A stretch of 64,000 bases of DNA from Candidatus Micrarchaeum acidiphilum ARMAN-2 (GCA_009387755.1 GG697240.1:126001-190000); one strand, 5' to 3'. Positions 16,040 to 24,566 are shown, numbered from the stretch's first letter. The notes: generated from the letters alone by a model not told the origin. Program-made: numbers and translations.

Positions 16040-16306
16040 TCACATCGGTAAACCTTCCTGCTCGGCCTTCTCCAGCTTCTTGCTAGGGTTGAATGTCCAG
16101 ATGAAACCCTTCTTAGTTTCAAGCACCATCCCCCGCTTCTCCATGTAGTCAAGCGCAAGGTTCAGGGTCGAGCGCATTACACCAGTCTGCAATCTGGCCA
16201 GTATCTGGTTCCTGCTGACTGGGTTATTGGCCTTCTTTACTACCTCCTCTATAGCCAGTATGGTCTTAAGCGTAGGATAATGGACGACTTCCTTTTGAAT
16301 TTGCAT
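16040..16306 (-). CDS. Winged-helix DNA-binding protein, probable antitoxin/regulator of the RelE-like gene
   Basis: An 88-aa protein. Residues 30-65 (NPVSRNQILARLQTGVMRSTLNLALDYMEKRGMV) read as a helix-turn-helix followed by a wing (LETKKGFIWTFNPSKK). Its stop lies just before the toxin start on the same strand, so the pair is probably coexpressed. Gene order (regulator first) and size fit a toxin-antitoxin module, in which this protein would neutralise the toxin and repress the promoter. That role is inferred from position. Confidence 0.6.
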   Translation of the reverse strand: MQIQKEVVHYPTLKTILAIEEVVKKANNPVSRNQILARLQTGVMRSTLNLALDYMEKRGMVLETKKGFIWTFNPSKKLEKAEQEGLPM

Positions 16307-16943
16307 TATGTAACACCTAATAAGTATATACCCTAATAGATATATAAGTCTTTCTACACATTTGGGGGTCTCTCTACATGGCCAAAATTCCTCTACATGA
16401 CTTTGGCAATCCGTGTAGAGGAAAGCCTCGACGACAGCCCAAAAAACCCGTTTTTTGTCGAGGGACTACTGCACATCATTATTTTAGCGTTTCATGTAGA
16501 GACGCCATGTAGAGTCTCCAACTAAAGACCCTCAAGCGACTAAAGACCTTCCGCCCAAAAGGTCTTTAGTAAGCCCTCTGACGACAAGCCAAATTTAGCC
16601 CTAATTTCACGATGGTCTTCTAACCATCAAAGAAGGCGCAGACCTCTTTAGTTGAGGTCTTAAGTAGCCTCCGCCCGCCCCAAAGACACCTTCGGTGTCG
16701 CTCGGCGGGCTACGGCTATTTACATTAATGGACGCCCCAAAGGCTTGTTTTGGAGTGGGGCAAAACAAGCCACTTGCTGGGTTGCCAGCTTACAGGCAGT
16801 TGTGCCGCTAGCCCACGTGAGGAGTAGCTCCGAACGTGCTGGCGTAGTTTAAGGGATAGGGTTACCGCTGCAATTGCTGAATTTGACTGAAATATCAATA
16901 AATTTAAACCTTGATATGTTAATTACTAATAAGTTGGTCTACA
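16307..16943. other. Repeat-rich noncoding region of the element (candidate replication origin or structured RNA)
   Basis: This 637-base stretch has no plausible gene. It carries an iterated CTCTACATG motif in both orientations (16372, 16391; reverse 16493, 16506; variants 16354 and 16412), ACTAAAGACC copies (16521, 16539; reverse 16561), and perfect hairpins: GACCTC/GAGGTC at 16641-16659, GACACC/GGTGTC within a larger GCCCGCC/GGCGGGC arm at 16673-16710, and GGCTTGTTTTG/CAAAACAAGCC at 16742-16771. The last 50 bases are an AT-rich promoter (AATAAATTTAAACC near 16896) for the next gene. Iterons next to hairpins resemble a plasmid origin. Confidence 0.55.
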
Positions 16944-18314
16944 ATGTTGCATAAAAACAGTTGGCTTATAACCACAGTAATCATAGAGATAGTTACTATC
17001 TTTGTTATCGGATTTATAATAAGTTTTAATCCTCTCGGTCTAGCCAATTTTAAATACGCATATTACTTAGGTGGTATAGTAGGCTGCATACCATTTGCAT
17101 ACTTTTTATTTAGATTTAGAGAATTTGACATTATAAAAGGTGATGCACCAAGTAAAATTCCAATAAATGTTCAGGCACTTATAGCATATCTTATGCCGAT
17201 ATGTCCATTACTGCTATTTTATGTTATTTTAGTACCTCTTCATATAGATTACTTTATTCCCCAAACCGTACTATCTCTCATAGTTGCTATTGTTGGAGGA
17301 GTAATAGACGCTATTATACTTTTTGGTAATTTCTTTAGAAAACATCTAACTGCAACTATTTTTGCAATTATAGGTATAGGTCTAGCCTATGCCTTTACTA
17401 AAGGCAGTATAAGCGCAGAATATAATATTATATTAGCATTACCGCTTGTCTTAGCAGGAATATACGTAGGCGCAGCTGCTATTGTACCAATATTTACCGT
17501 AGCACAGAGAAAAAATCTTATCAAACTGGCTGGGATGGGATTCGTATCTTTTGTTTTTATTTTGGCGGCGTTTTTTACTAACAATATAGCTTCGGATCCT
17601 TCTTTTTCACTAAGCTTAGAGAATCCTACCGGATTGCTTTATACTAGTTTTTTGACGCTTGGTTTAAGCCTATTTATCTTTAGTATAATTGCATTTATTT
17701 TGACTGTAGTCAATCTAGAAAATAAAAAGCCAGAATCTGATTATAAAGGATCAAAAGCGGATGAGATAGAGAGCCAGCATTTGATTCCTACAGCCAAGAC
17801 GATGACAAACGTAAAGGACAACTTTTCATATTATCTGTCCTTCTTACCGATGTGGCCTACAGAAAATCTAATTGAACCAGACGGACTAGAATCATTGTTA
17901 AGCAATTCAACTCATTGGTGGGATATTGAACCACTGAAATTAAATATACTCTCTGGTGTTAGTAAGGAAATAACCAATAATGTTAATGCGATGAAGAATA
18001 TTGATCTTCTAATAAGTAAATTGAATAAACTAGCTAAACAATTGATCGTAGATTATATTGCTTTTTATAAAGAAATGCAGAAACAAACACATGATAACGT
18101 TCTCATTTTGGCAGTATTTAATACTCTTATTGGTTATAGTAAATATTATTGGCCAAATATTCATAATAAAATCTATACGGACAGAGAATTACAAAATAAA
18201 TTTACTAAAATAATGAAATCTATAAGCCGAAATAAGCAAGTTAAGAAATTTCAATCCTCCCTTGATAAAGCCAAGGACTTCAGAATACTGATTGATGGGT
18301 TAGATAGTGATTAG
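16944..18314 (+). CDS. Polytopic membrane protein of the element, unknown function
   Basis: A 456-aa protein. Residues 1-265 contain about eight hydrophobic helices beginning with LITTVIIEIVTIFVIGFII; residues 270-456 are soluble and helical, with a THWWDIEPLKLN segment and a lysine-rich end. I recognise no family. Base use is strikingly AT-rich (ATA, TTA, AAA, AAT codons), unlike the flanking chromosome, which supports foreign origin. The next membrane gene starts directly after its stop. Confidence 0.75.
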   Translation: MLHKNSWLITTVIIEIVTIFVIGFIISFNPLGLANFKYAYYLGGIVGCIPFAYFLFRFREFDIIKGDAPSKIPINVQALIAYLMPICPLLLFYVILVPLHIDYFIPQTVLSLIVAIVGGVIDAIILFGNFFRKHLTATIFAIIGIGLAYAFTKGSISAEYNIILALPLVLAGIYVGAAAIVPIFTVAQRKNLIKLAGMGFVSFVFILAAFFTNNIASDPSFSLSLENPTGLLYTSFLTLGLSLFIFSIIAFILTVVNLENKKPESDYKGSKADEIESQHLIPTAKTMTNVKDNFSYYLSFLPMWPTENLIEPDGLESLLSNSTHWWDIEPLKLNILSGVSKEITNNVNAMKNIDLLISKLNKLAKQLIVDYIAFYKEMQKQTHDNVLILAVFNTLIGYSKYYWPNIHNKIYTDRELQNKFTKIMKSISRNKQVKKFQSSLDKAKDFRILIDGLDSD

Positions 18315-18872
18315 TTGATCTCAAACAGTCTAATACTTTGGATTTCAGTACCATTTTTGGGTTTCCAAGTTACACTTTACGAATTGCTATTTGACAGATT
18401 CTTCAAAAAGAGATTCGATATTTTTAACGAGGCGATTAAAAAATATATTAAAGGTGATGTAAATAAATTTATTGCGGAACTTAAAAAACAAAACAAGAAA
18501 AAGTCCAATACTAACTCTATAATCGACGCAATAAATATTCGTGCAGACGCTTTGAGCGAATTAAATAATTTGAGGGCGAAGCGATATAATCTTACCAACC
18601 TAGCAAAATTTAGCTATCTCTTAATAGGTGCCTCTGCTTTCTTTGGCTTGCTCGCTTCCGGTGTAATAATCCAAAGGCCATTTTTATTTAGCCTTCCTGT
18701 ATCGAATGTTGGTTCAGTCGATGCGCTTGACATTCTATTTATGGCTAGTGTTCTGCTTTTGTTTTATCTAGGGTATAGCTTTCTAGACCTAAATCATCTA
18801 CTAGAAAAATATGAAAAAGAAGGAACGCTTTCCGAGATAATCGCTGAAATAAACGAGGCTAACGAAGAATGA
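18315..18872 (+). CDS. Small membrane protein of the element, partner of the upstream membrane gene
   Basis: A 185-aa protein with TTG start immediately after the upstream TAG; no ATG occurs in the first part of the frame. A hydrophobic segment at 4-24 is followed by a lysine-rich cytosolic domain (about 28-95) and two helices at about 97-115 and 135-160, then a short acidic tail. No family is recognisable. Zero spacing implies translation coupled to the 456-aa gene, so the two may form one complex, for example in element maintenance, exclusion or transfer; none of these is shown. Confidence 0.65.
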   Translation: MISNSLILWISVPFLGFQVTLYELLFDRFFKKRFDIFNEAIKKYIKGDVNKFIAELKKQNKKKSNTNSIIDAINIRADALSELNNLRAKRYNLTNLAKFSYLLIGASAFFGLLASGVIIQRPFLFSLPVSNVGSVDALDILFMASVLLLFYLGYSFLDLNHLLEKYEKEGTLSEIIAEINEANEE

Positions 18873-18873
18873 G

Positions 18874-18931
18874 CATATAAGTTTCTGCTTAGGGTTCAGA
18901 TATTTCGCATATCTGAACCGTGCTTGCTTAT
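18874..18931. repeat. Nested inverted repeat with related 14-bp palindrome downstream
   Basis: GGTTCAGATAT (18892-18902), a 5-base loop TTCGC and ATATCTGAACC (18908-18918) form a perfect 11-bp stem; ATATAAG at 18874-18880 and CTTATAT at 18925-18931 extend it. GGTTCAGATGAACC at 18955-18968 reuses the same half-site. This could be a terminator of the membrane genes or a binding site for the recombinase or a regulator. Confidence 0.6.
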
Positions 18932-19065
18932 ATAGCTTGCTGGGCAATAATTTATGGTTCAGATGAACCGGATGGGGCTTAGAATCTTGTGTTGTTTTTG
19001 GTGTGAAATATGGCTAGAAATATAGGCGTGAAACAGCTAGGAAACACTCTCAAACCCCTAGCGCC

Positions 19066-19093
19066 TTCGAGAGTTCAAATCTCTCCCCTGCAT
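19066..19093 (+). repeat. attR: partial copy of the tRNA-Leu(TAG) 3' end
   Basis: TTCGAGAGTTCAAATCTCTCCCCTGCAT-like bases match attL apart from one missing C. No acceptor 5' strand or anticodon arm precedes it, so it is a tRNA fragment left by integration. Confidence 0.88.
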
Positions 19094-19378
19094 ATTAAAA
19101 TTGCTGATCATGGGCAGGGCGGAAATACAAAAATATTTCTGCTTCGCAAGTCGGATTTGGCAGGTGCTTGGATTACGTTCTTCGCAACCTGGGCTTTTGC
19201 AGCTTCTGCTCGTGGCGCAGGCAGTTTAATTTTTACTGCTTATTGCGCCAAATAAAAAGCAGCAATAAAAATGCTAGCTCAGAATTAGTACCATGAACAT
19301 TAGGGCTTGGAAAATGGCGCCGATGTACATGGCTTGCAAGCCTTTGGCCCAGACAAAATAAATTTTCGGTAGATAAAT

Positions 19379-19720
19379 ATGGACGGATACGCTGAATATG
19401 ATAATTTTAGCAGGTTGGATATAAGAGTTGGCGAAATAAAGTCAGTAGAGGTTTTTTCTGAGGCCAAAAAGCCCGCCTACAAGCTCTACATATTTTTTGG
19501 AGATGAAATAGGGATAAAGAAGTCTTCAGCGCAGATAAGAAACTACAGCGTCGACGAACTGGTCGGCAGGAAGGTCATAGCAGTGGTAAATTTCAAACCG
19601 AAGCAGGTTGCAAACTTTGTATCTGAAGTGCTAGTGCTCGGGGCCATTACGGATGAGGGTGTAAAGCTGCTTGGAGTCGACGACCCGGGCGGCGTGAAGC
19701 CTGGGTGCAGGATAGGTTAG
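19379..19720 (+). CDS. CsaA-like tRNA-binding (EMAP/Trbp111 OB-fold) protein
   Basis: A 113-aa single OB-fold protein. FSRLDIRVGEIKSVE near residues 10-24 and VVNFKPKQVANFVSEVLVLGA at about 63-83 are diagnostic of the tRNA-binding domain found in CsaA, Trbp111 and the C-terminus of some MetRS. It binds the outer corner of tRNA as a dimer. It may serve as a free tRNA-binding partner of MetRS. The amino-acid permease starts 3 bases after its stop, suggesting one transcript. Confidence 0.9.
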   Translation: MDGYAEYDNFSRLDIRVGEIKSVEVFSEAKKPAYKLYIFFGDEIGIKKSSAQIRNYSVDELVGRKVIAVVNFKPKQVANFVSEVLVLGAITDEGVKLLGVDDPGGVKPGCRIG

Positions 19721-19723
19721 TGC

Positions 19724-21091
19724 ATGTATGGGTTAAAGCGGACGATAACGCTGTTTGATGCAGTAATGATAAATCTCGGCGCAATAATAGGCGCGGGCAT
19801 ATTTGTAATAATAGGCATCGCGATAGGGGATGCTGGGCCATCGATTTTTATCTCGATATTCGTATCCGCCATTGTAGCCATGTTTACGGGAATATGCTTT
19901 TCTAGGATAGCCATGAGTGTGGCCAAGGAGGGCGGCGCATATGAGTATGCAAAAAGCGCCCTTTCGCCGTTTGCCGGCTTTGTCGGCGGATGGATGTGGA
20001 TGTTTGGGAACATAATAGCAATAGCCGCGGTGTCGCTGAGCCTTGGAGGGTATGCGAATGTGCTGCTTGGAACGTCTTTCCCAAAGGTCGCGTTCGCAGT
20101 TGGTACGATTCTGGCGTTCGCACTGGTCAACATTTACGGGATAAAGAATTCGGCAAAGACGATAACGTTCCTTGTGCTGATAAACATAGTTGTGCTTGTT
20201 GCCTTCATAGCGTTTGGGATCGGGGCATTCAGGATTGTAAATTTTGCCGATATGTTCCCGAATGGGATTGGGGGAACCTTGCTCGGCGCGTCGATAATAT
20301 TCTTTGCCTTTACGGGTTTCTCGAGAGTCACCACAATAGGCGAGGAGGTAATAGACCCTGAGCGCACCATACCAAGGGCCATTATCATATCTATAGCAAT
20401 TTCCACGGCGTTTTACATCGCAATAGGGCTAGTTGCCGTCGGTCTTGTTCCGTATGGCGTGCTGGCGCATTCATCTGCGCCGCTTTCCATCGCCATAGCG
20501 GTGCTGCACAACAACTTGCTCGGCTCGCTGATAGCTTTGGGCGGTGTAACCGCTACTGCAGGCGTCACGTTCACAGGCATACTCGGGGTTTCTAGAGTTT
20601 TTTTCGCAATGGGACGCGACAGGGAGCTGCCGGGTTTTTTGGGTTCGATAGATAAGTTCTCTACGCCGAGAAATGCCATAGTAGTTACCGTTGCACTCAG
20701 CATTGTATTCATGGTGCTCGTGTCATTTGGCACCATAGTGGAGGCATCCAACTCTGCGATACTCATTGCATACGGGATAGTTGATATCGCTGCGTTGAAC
20801 GTTGCATTAAAGGAAGACCGCTCTGGCAAGCACAGCTTCATATATTCGCGCAGGTTCGTAGCTGTGCCAGTGCTTGCGCTCGCTAGCATCGGAATGCTGC
20901 TCGCATACTTGATTGGGGAGGGATTTTCGATAGCCTTTGGGCTTGCCGTTGCCGCGATGCTGTTCTATGCATTCAGGACAATCCTGTCGAATAACAAGAT
21001 AGTGAAGCCCGCAACTGCGGTTGTGCCAAAGCATAGCGAAGTAAGAACTTTTGGCAGGATTGCTTTAAGATTTTTACATCAAAAGAGATAA
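19724..21091 (+). CDS. APC-superfamily amino-acid permease
   Basis: A 455-aa integral membrane protein with about 12 helices. The first helix carries NLGAIIGAGIFVIIGIAIGDAGP, the unwound substrate-binding segment of APC transporters, and the sixth contains IIFFAFTGFSRVTTIGEEV with the second conserved break. It imports or exchanges amino acids using an ion gradient; the substrate cannot be read. It is closely spaced with the CsaA-like gene upstream and the proton ATPase 10 bases downstream, so the ATPase may supply the driving gradient. A second APC permease lies at 54953-56272. Confidence 0.92.
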   Translation: MYGLKRTITLFDAVMINLGAIIGAGIFVIIGIAIGDAGPSIFISIFVSAIVAMFTGICFSRIAMSVAKEGGAYEYAKSALSPFAGFVGGWMWMFGNIIAIAAVSLSLGGYANVLLGTSFPKVAFAVGTILAFALVNIYGIKNSAKTITFLVLINIVVLVAFIAFGIGAFRIVNFADMFPNGIGGTLLGASIIFFAFTGFSRVTTIGEEVIDPERTIPRAIIISIAISTAFYIAIGLVAVGLVPYGVLAHSSAPLSIAIAVLHNNLLGSLIALGGVTATAGVTFTGILGVSRVFFAMGRDRELPGFLGSIDKFSTPRNAIVVTVALSIVFMVLVSFGTIVEASNSAILIAYGIVDIAALNVALKEDRSGKHSFIYSRRFVAVPVLALASIGMLLAYLIGEGFSIAFGLAVAAMLFYAFRTILSNNKIVKPATAVVPKHSEVRTFGRIALRFLHQKR

Positions 21092-21101
21092 GGGTTGGTC
21101 G

Positions 21102-23501
21102 ATGCAGGACAGCAGGGAATACAAAAAAATGACAGCCGCGGATGCTCTGAAAAGCCTTAAGAGCTCGAGAGACGGTCTTTCCGATCCTGAGGCTGCAAGG
21201 AGGCTTGGAGAATACGGCCGCAACGAGATTACTGAGAAGAAGAAGAACTATTACCTGATGTTCATAAAGAAGTTCTACGGACCTGTACAGCTTCTGCTGT
21301 GGCTTGTAGTCATTCTGTCTTACATACTTAATCACATGCGCGATTTCTACATAGTCATTGCCCTGCTGCTACTTAATGCGATAGTTGGATTCGTTGAGGA
21401 ATACCGCGCCGACAAGTCCATTGAGGCGCTGAAGGGAAGGCTTGCACAAAAGGCCCGGGTGCTTAGGGATGGAAAGTGGACCGAGCTAAAGGCCGCTTCG
21501 CTTGTCCCGGGAGATATAATAAGGGTAAGGATGGGCGACATAGTCCCGGCAGACACAAAGATACTCGAGTCGCAGGGCATGGAAACTGATGAATCCTCGA
21601 TAACCGGGGAATCGCTGCCGGTGTCGAAGGCCGTGGGCGACGTCGCCTATGATGGCTCTATTGTAAAGCGGGGCGAAGCCACGTGCCTGGTCATAAATAC
21701 AGGATACGGCACGCTGTACGGAAAAACGGCCAGACTTGTCGAGAAGGCCAAGCCTAAATCGCATCTTGAAGCTACTATAATGGAGATAGTCAAGTACCTG
21801 GTTGCAGGAGATGCAGTGGTGCTGGTAGTGATGTTCGTATACGGATATTACGTTGTGCACGAAACTCTGGCCACAATGCTGCCGTTCCTGCTGGTCATGT
21901 TTATAGCATCCGTGCCTGTGGCGCTGTCCGCTGCATTTACGGTGTCGATGGCGCTCGGGACCGAAAAGCTCGCGCGCAAGTCTATATTGACAACAAGGCT
22001 CGAGGCGATAGAAGATACCTCAAACATGAATGTGCTCTGCATGGACAAAACAGGCACCATTACTAAGAACAAGATAACCGTAAAGGACATATTCGCTACA
22101 GGGTGCAGCAGGGACGAGCTGCTCAGGTACGCTGCAGAGGCTTCCAGAGAAGACGACAAGGACCAGATCGACATGTCGATAATAAGCTATGTCAAGCCCA
22201 TGAAAATAAGGCTGGGCACTCAGACAAAGTTCTCGCCTTTTGATTCGTCCACAAAAAGAACAGAGGCCGTGGTAAAGGACGGCAGGTCCTCATATGAGGT
22301 TACAAAAGGCGCCGCGCATGTTGTAACTGAGTTGTGCAAGCTCAAGGGCAAGGAACGGCAGAATGCCGACAGGAAGATTGTTGATTTCGCTGGACTGGGC
22401 TACAGGACAATAGCGGTTGCAAAGAAGCAGGGTGGTTCGCAATGGAAGTTTATGGGCCTTATAGCGCTGTACGACGAGCCTCGCGGGGACGCGCACGAGC
22501 TTGTCATGGAGCTGCACGACCTTGGGATATCTACCAAGATGATAACCGGCGACAACATCGCGGTCGCGAAGCAGATTGCGGGCGAGGTCGGCATGGGCAC
22601 CAACATAGTAGACGCAAAGGTGCTCAGGGGCAAAAAGATAGGCGAGGTCCAAAAGGACATATTGGACGCGAATGGATTTTCCGATGTGTATCCCGAAGAC
22701 AAGTACACCATAGTCAAAGCTCTGCAGGCGAAGGGTCTGATCGTTGGGATGACTGGCGACGGAGTAAACGATGCTCCAGCCCTTAAGCAGGCAGAGGTAG
22801 GCATAGCGGTGTCAAACGCCACAGATGTGGCAAAGGATGCCGCGGCGCTGGAGCTTACAAGGAACGGCATTGAGGTAATAGTTAATGCAGTCAAGGAAAG
22901 CAGGAGGATATTCGAGAGGATGGCGACCTACGCCATGGTGAAAATCGTAAAGGTGTTCCAGATAATAGGCTTCATAGCGATAGCGTTCATAGTATTCAGG
23001 ATAATCCCGATAGTCCCGTTTCTGCTTATACTGCTCATATTTACAAACGACATAGTCAACATATCGATATCGACTGATAATGTGATGTATTCAAAGAAGC
23101 CGGACGTATGGAAGATACGCGCGCTGGTGACGACCTCCGCAGTGATGGGAGCGATGCTCATAGTGCCGGCGCTGGCATTGATACCGATAGAGCTCGGAGT
23201 GCTCGGGCTCACGGTAGCGCAGTTGCAGGCGTCTGCGTTCCTGATCTTCGACATAACGGACCAGTTTACCATAATGAACGTCAGGTCCAAGTCCTGGTTC
23301 TGGAAGTCAAAGCCCAGCAATTTCCTGCTCGGCGCGTCGGCCTTCGGCATACTTGTCGGCCTTATATTCACGTCAAACGGGATATTCATGGCCAAGCTCG
23401 GCCTGCTGCCGATACTTATAGTGGTTGCACTCTCGGTGGTGTTTTTCCTTATCAATGACGTGCTAAAAATAGCCCTGTTCAGGCACTTCGGCATAAAGTA
23501 G
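21102..23501 (+). CDS. Plasma-membrane proton-efflux P-type ATPase (type IIIA)
   Basis: A 799-aa pump. TGES appears in the actuator domain (SSITGESLPVSK), the phosphorylation motif DKTGTITKN is near residue 315, and MTGDGVNDAPALKQAEVGIAV forms the hinge. The fourth helix region IASVPVALSAAFTVSMALG is typical of PMA1-like proton ATPases rather than calcium or heavy-metal pumps. In archaea such pumps are mainly known from acidophiles. The long regulatory C-terminal tail of plant and fungal enzymes is absent. The ion is inferred from the family. Confidence 0.92.
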   Translation: MQDSREYKKMTAADALKSLKSSRDGLSDPEAARRLGEYGRNEITEKKKNYYLMFIKKFYGPVQLLLWLVVILSYILNHMRDFYIVIALLLLNAIVGFVEEYRADKSIEALKGRLAQKARVLRDGKWTELKAASLVPGDIIRVRMGDIVPADTKILESQGMETDESSITGESLPVSKAVGDVAYDGSIVKRGEATCLVINTGYGTLYGKTARLVEKAKPKSHLEATIMEIVKYLVAGDAVVLVVMFVYGYYVVHETLATMLPFLLVMFIASVPVALSAAFTVSMALGTEKLARKSILTTRLEAIEDTSNMNVLCMDKTGTITKNKITVKDIFATGCSRDELLRYAAEASREDDKDQIDMSIISYVKPMKIRLGTQTKFSPFDSSTKRTEAVVKDGRSSYEVTKGAAHVVTELCKLKGKERQNADRKIVDFAGLGYRTIAVAKKQGGSQWKFMGLIALYDEPRGDAHELVMELHDLGISTKMITGDNIAVAKQIAGEVGMGTNIVDAKVLRGKKIGEVQKDILDANGFSDVYPEDKYTIVKALQAKGLIVGMTGDGVNDAPALKQAEVGIAVSNATDVAKDAAALELTRNGIEVIVNAVKESRRIFERMATYAMVKIVKVFQIIGFIAIAFIVFRIIPIVPFLLILLIFTNDIVNISISTDNVMYSKKPDVWKIRALVTTSAVMGAMLIVPALALIPIELGVLGLTVAQLQASAFLIFDITDQFTIMNVRSKSWFWKSKPSNFLLGASAFGILVGLIFTSNGIFMAKLGLLPILIVVALSVVFFLINDVLKIALFRHFGIK

Positions 23502-23504
23502 CGT

Positions 23505-24566
23505 CTATTTTATCAGCTTGAGCACGCCTCCGCCTATGGACTGGTACGCCTCGCACGCTGTCCACTGGTTCGGCTCCTCGCCCTTCTCTATGGACCTGCG
23601 GACCTCTTCTGCAGTTTCGTTGTGCCACATGCCGGACAGGTCGTAGTCGTAATCGCGTATGTTTCCTACTTTCCTGTCCCACATTATCGATGGATACACG
23701 TTCCCGAAGCTGTCAAGGAAAAGCGATGCCTCGAGGCTCCTGCTCCGCATCGGCTGCTTGCCAGTCCTCGCGAACTCCGCCAGCTTTTTGATGAACATGT
23801 TTTCCATTACTATCATCGGAGAGGGTGATGGTTTTCTTGCCTTCATTAGCCAGCCGATCTCCCCGGCTATGGCGGAGTTGTCCGGAGTCACAGGTGTTCC
23901 TGAATTGCCATAATAGTTTGATGACAGCTGCCCGAGGTTTATGTGGAAGTCGTTTGGCGTTATGCCGCCTACTTCGCCCATTACCTCGGTAACGGTTCTG
24001 GGCAGGCTTCCCTGGTTGAATCTGCTTATCGTGTATCCGAATACAACATTAAGATTCCTATAGGTGCGTGAGAGCTTTTTTATGCCTTTGAACATCTCTA
24101 TTGCCCGGTCGTAGTTTCCTGGTACGCCGCGGACTTTGTCATGCATTTCCCTGTATCCGTCAAGGCTTATGGTAATTACTATTTTTGGTATTCCGGTCTT
24201 GGCTATTTCTTCCAGCTTCTTGAGGACCATGTCCCTGCTGCAGAGCGAATTGGTGGGCATAGTAAGCAGGTAGAGGCCTTTGTTGTTTTCATGGAACGCC
24301 TTCACTATCTCCACTATGTCGGACCTTAGGAATGGCTCGCCCCCCGTTATTTCTATCCATTTGAAATGGCCGTTCTTCCTGGCGAATTCCCTTATCTCGT
24401 CTATCCTCAGCTCGTCCTTAGGCTTCATCTGCCAGATGTTGCAGGTCAGGCACCTGGACTGGCACCAATAGGTTATCGCGAAATTGAGCTTGTACGGCCG
24501 GTCAAGCTTGGAAAAGTTGCTTTTTAGCACCGTTGCTGCAAGCCCTGCGAATTTTAAATTTGCCAA
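23505..24566 (-). CDS. Radical SAM protein
   Basis: A 353-aa protein with TTG start. YWCQSRCLTCNIW places C35, C39 and C42 as the CxxxCxxC ligands of the [4Fe-4S] cluster; EITGGEPFLR near 72-81 is the SAM-binding GGE motif. The C-terminal part lacks a full SPASM cysteine set, having only one cysteine (TACEAYQS). Members cleave SAM to a 5'-deoxyadenosyl radical and modify peptides, cofactors or tRNA; the substrate is unknown. It converges on the ATPase with 3 bases between the stops. Confidence 0.88.
   Translation of the reverse strand: MANLKFAGLAATVLKSNFSKLDRPYKLNFAITYWCQSRCLTCNIWQMKPKDELRIDEIREFARKNGHFKWIEITGGEPFLRSDIVEIVKAFHENNKGLYLLTMPTNSLCSRDMVLKKLEEIAKTGIPKIVITISLDGYREMHDKVRGVPGNYDRAIEMFKGIKKLSRTYRNLNVVFGYTISRFNQGSLPRTVTEVMGEVGGITPNDFHINLGQLSSNYYGNSGTPVTPDNSAIAGEIGWLMKARKPSPSPMIVMENMFIKKLAEFARTGKQPMRSRSLEASLFLDSFGNVYPSIMWDRKVGNIRDYDYDLSGMWHNETAEEVRRSIEKGEEPNQWTACEAYQSIGGGVLKLIK

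Larger units (their letters stand above)
14737..19093. mobile_element. Integrated element in tRNA-Leu(TAG), about 4.3 kb
   Basis: The segment runs from the T-arm/acceptor part of tRNA-Leu(TAG) to a truncated near copy of the same sequence. In order it holds a full-length tyrosine recombinase pointing inward, a convergent RelE-like toxin and winged-helix gene, a 630-base repeat-rich noncoding region and two membrane-protein genes with much higher A+T than the chromosome. There is no replication protein, capsid or ATPase I can recognise, so it resembles a minimal integrated plasmid or a satellite element. An intact recombinase and both att copies suggest recent integration. Confidence 0.85.
18873..19378. 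other. Noncoding right end of the element and flank
   Basis: About 500 bases without a convincing gene. It contains a nested palindrome at 18874-18931, a second related palindrome at 18955-18968, attR at 19066-19093, and then plain sequence up to the CsaA gene. A frame of 81 codons from 19010 runs across attR but its protein has no family features and is probably chance. Confidence 0.5.

Noticed and set aside
19010-19255. 81-codon frame crossing attR
   Set aside because: It starts near a GTGTGAA stretch but runs through the tRNA fragment, has no family features, and on a circular form would not join the recombinase frame.
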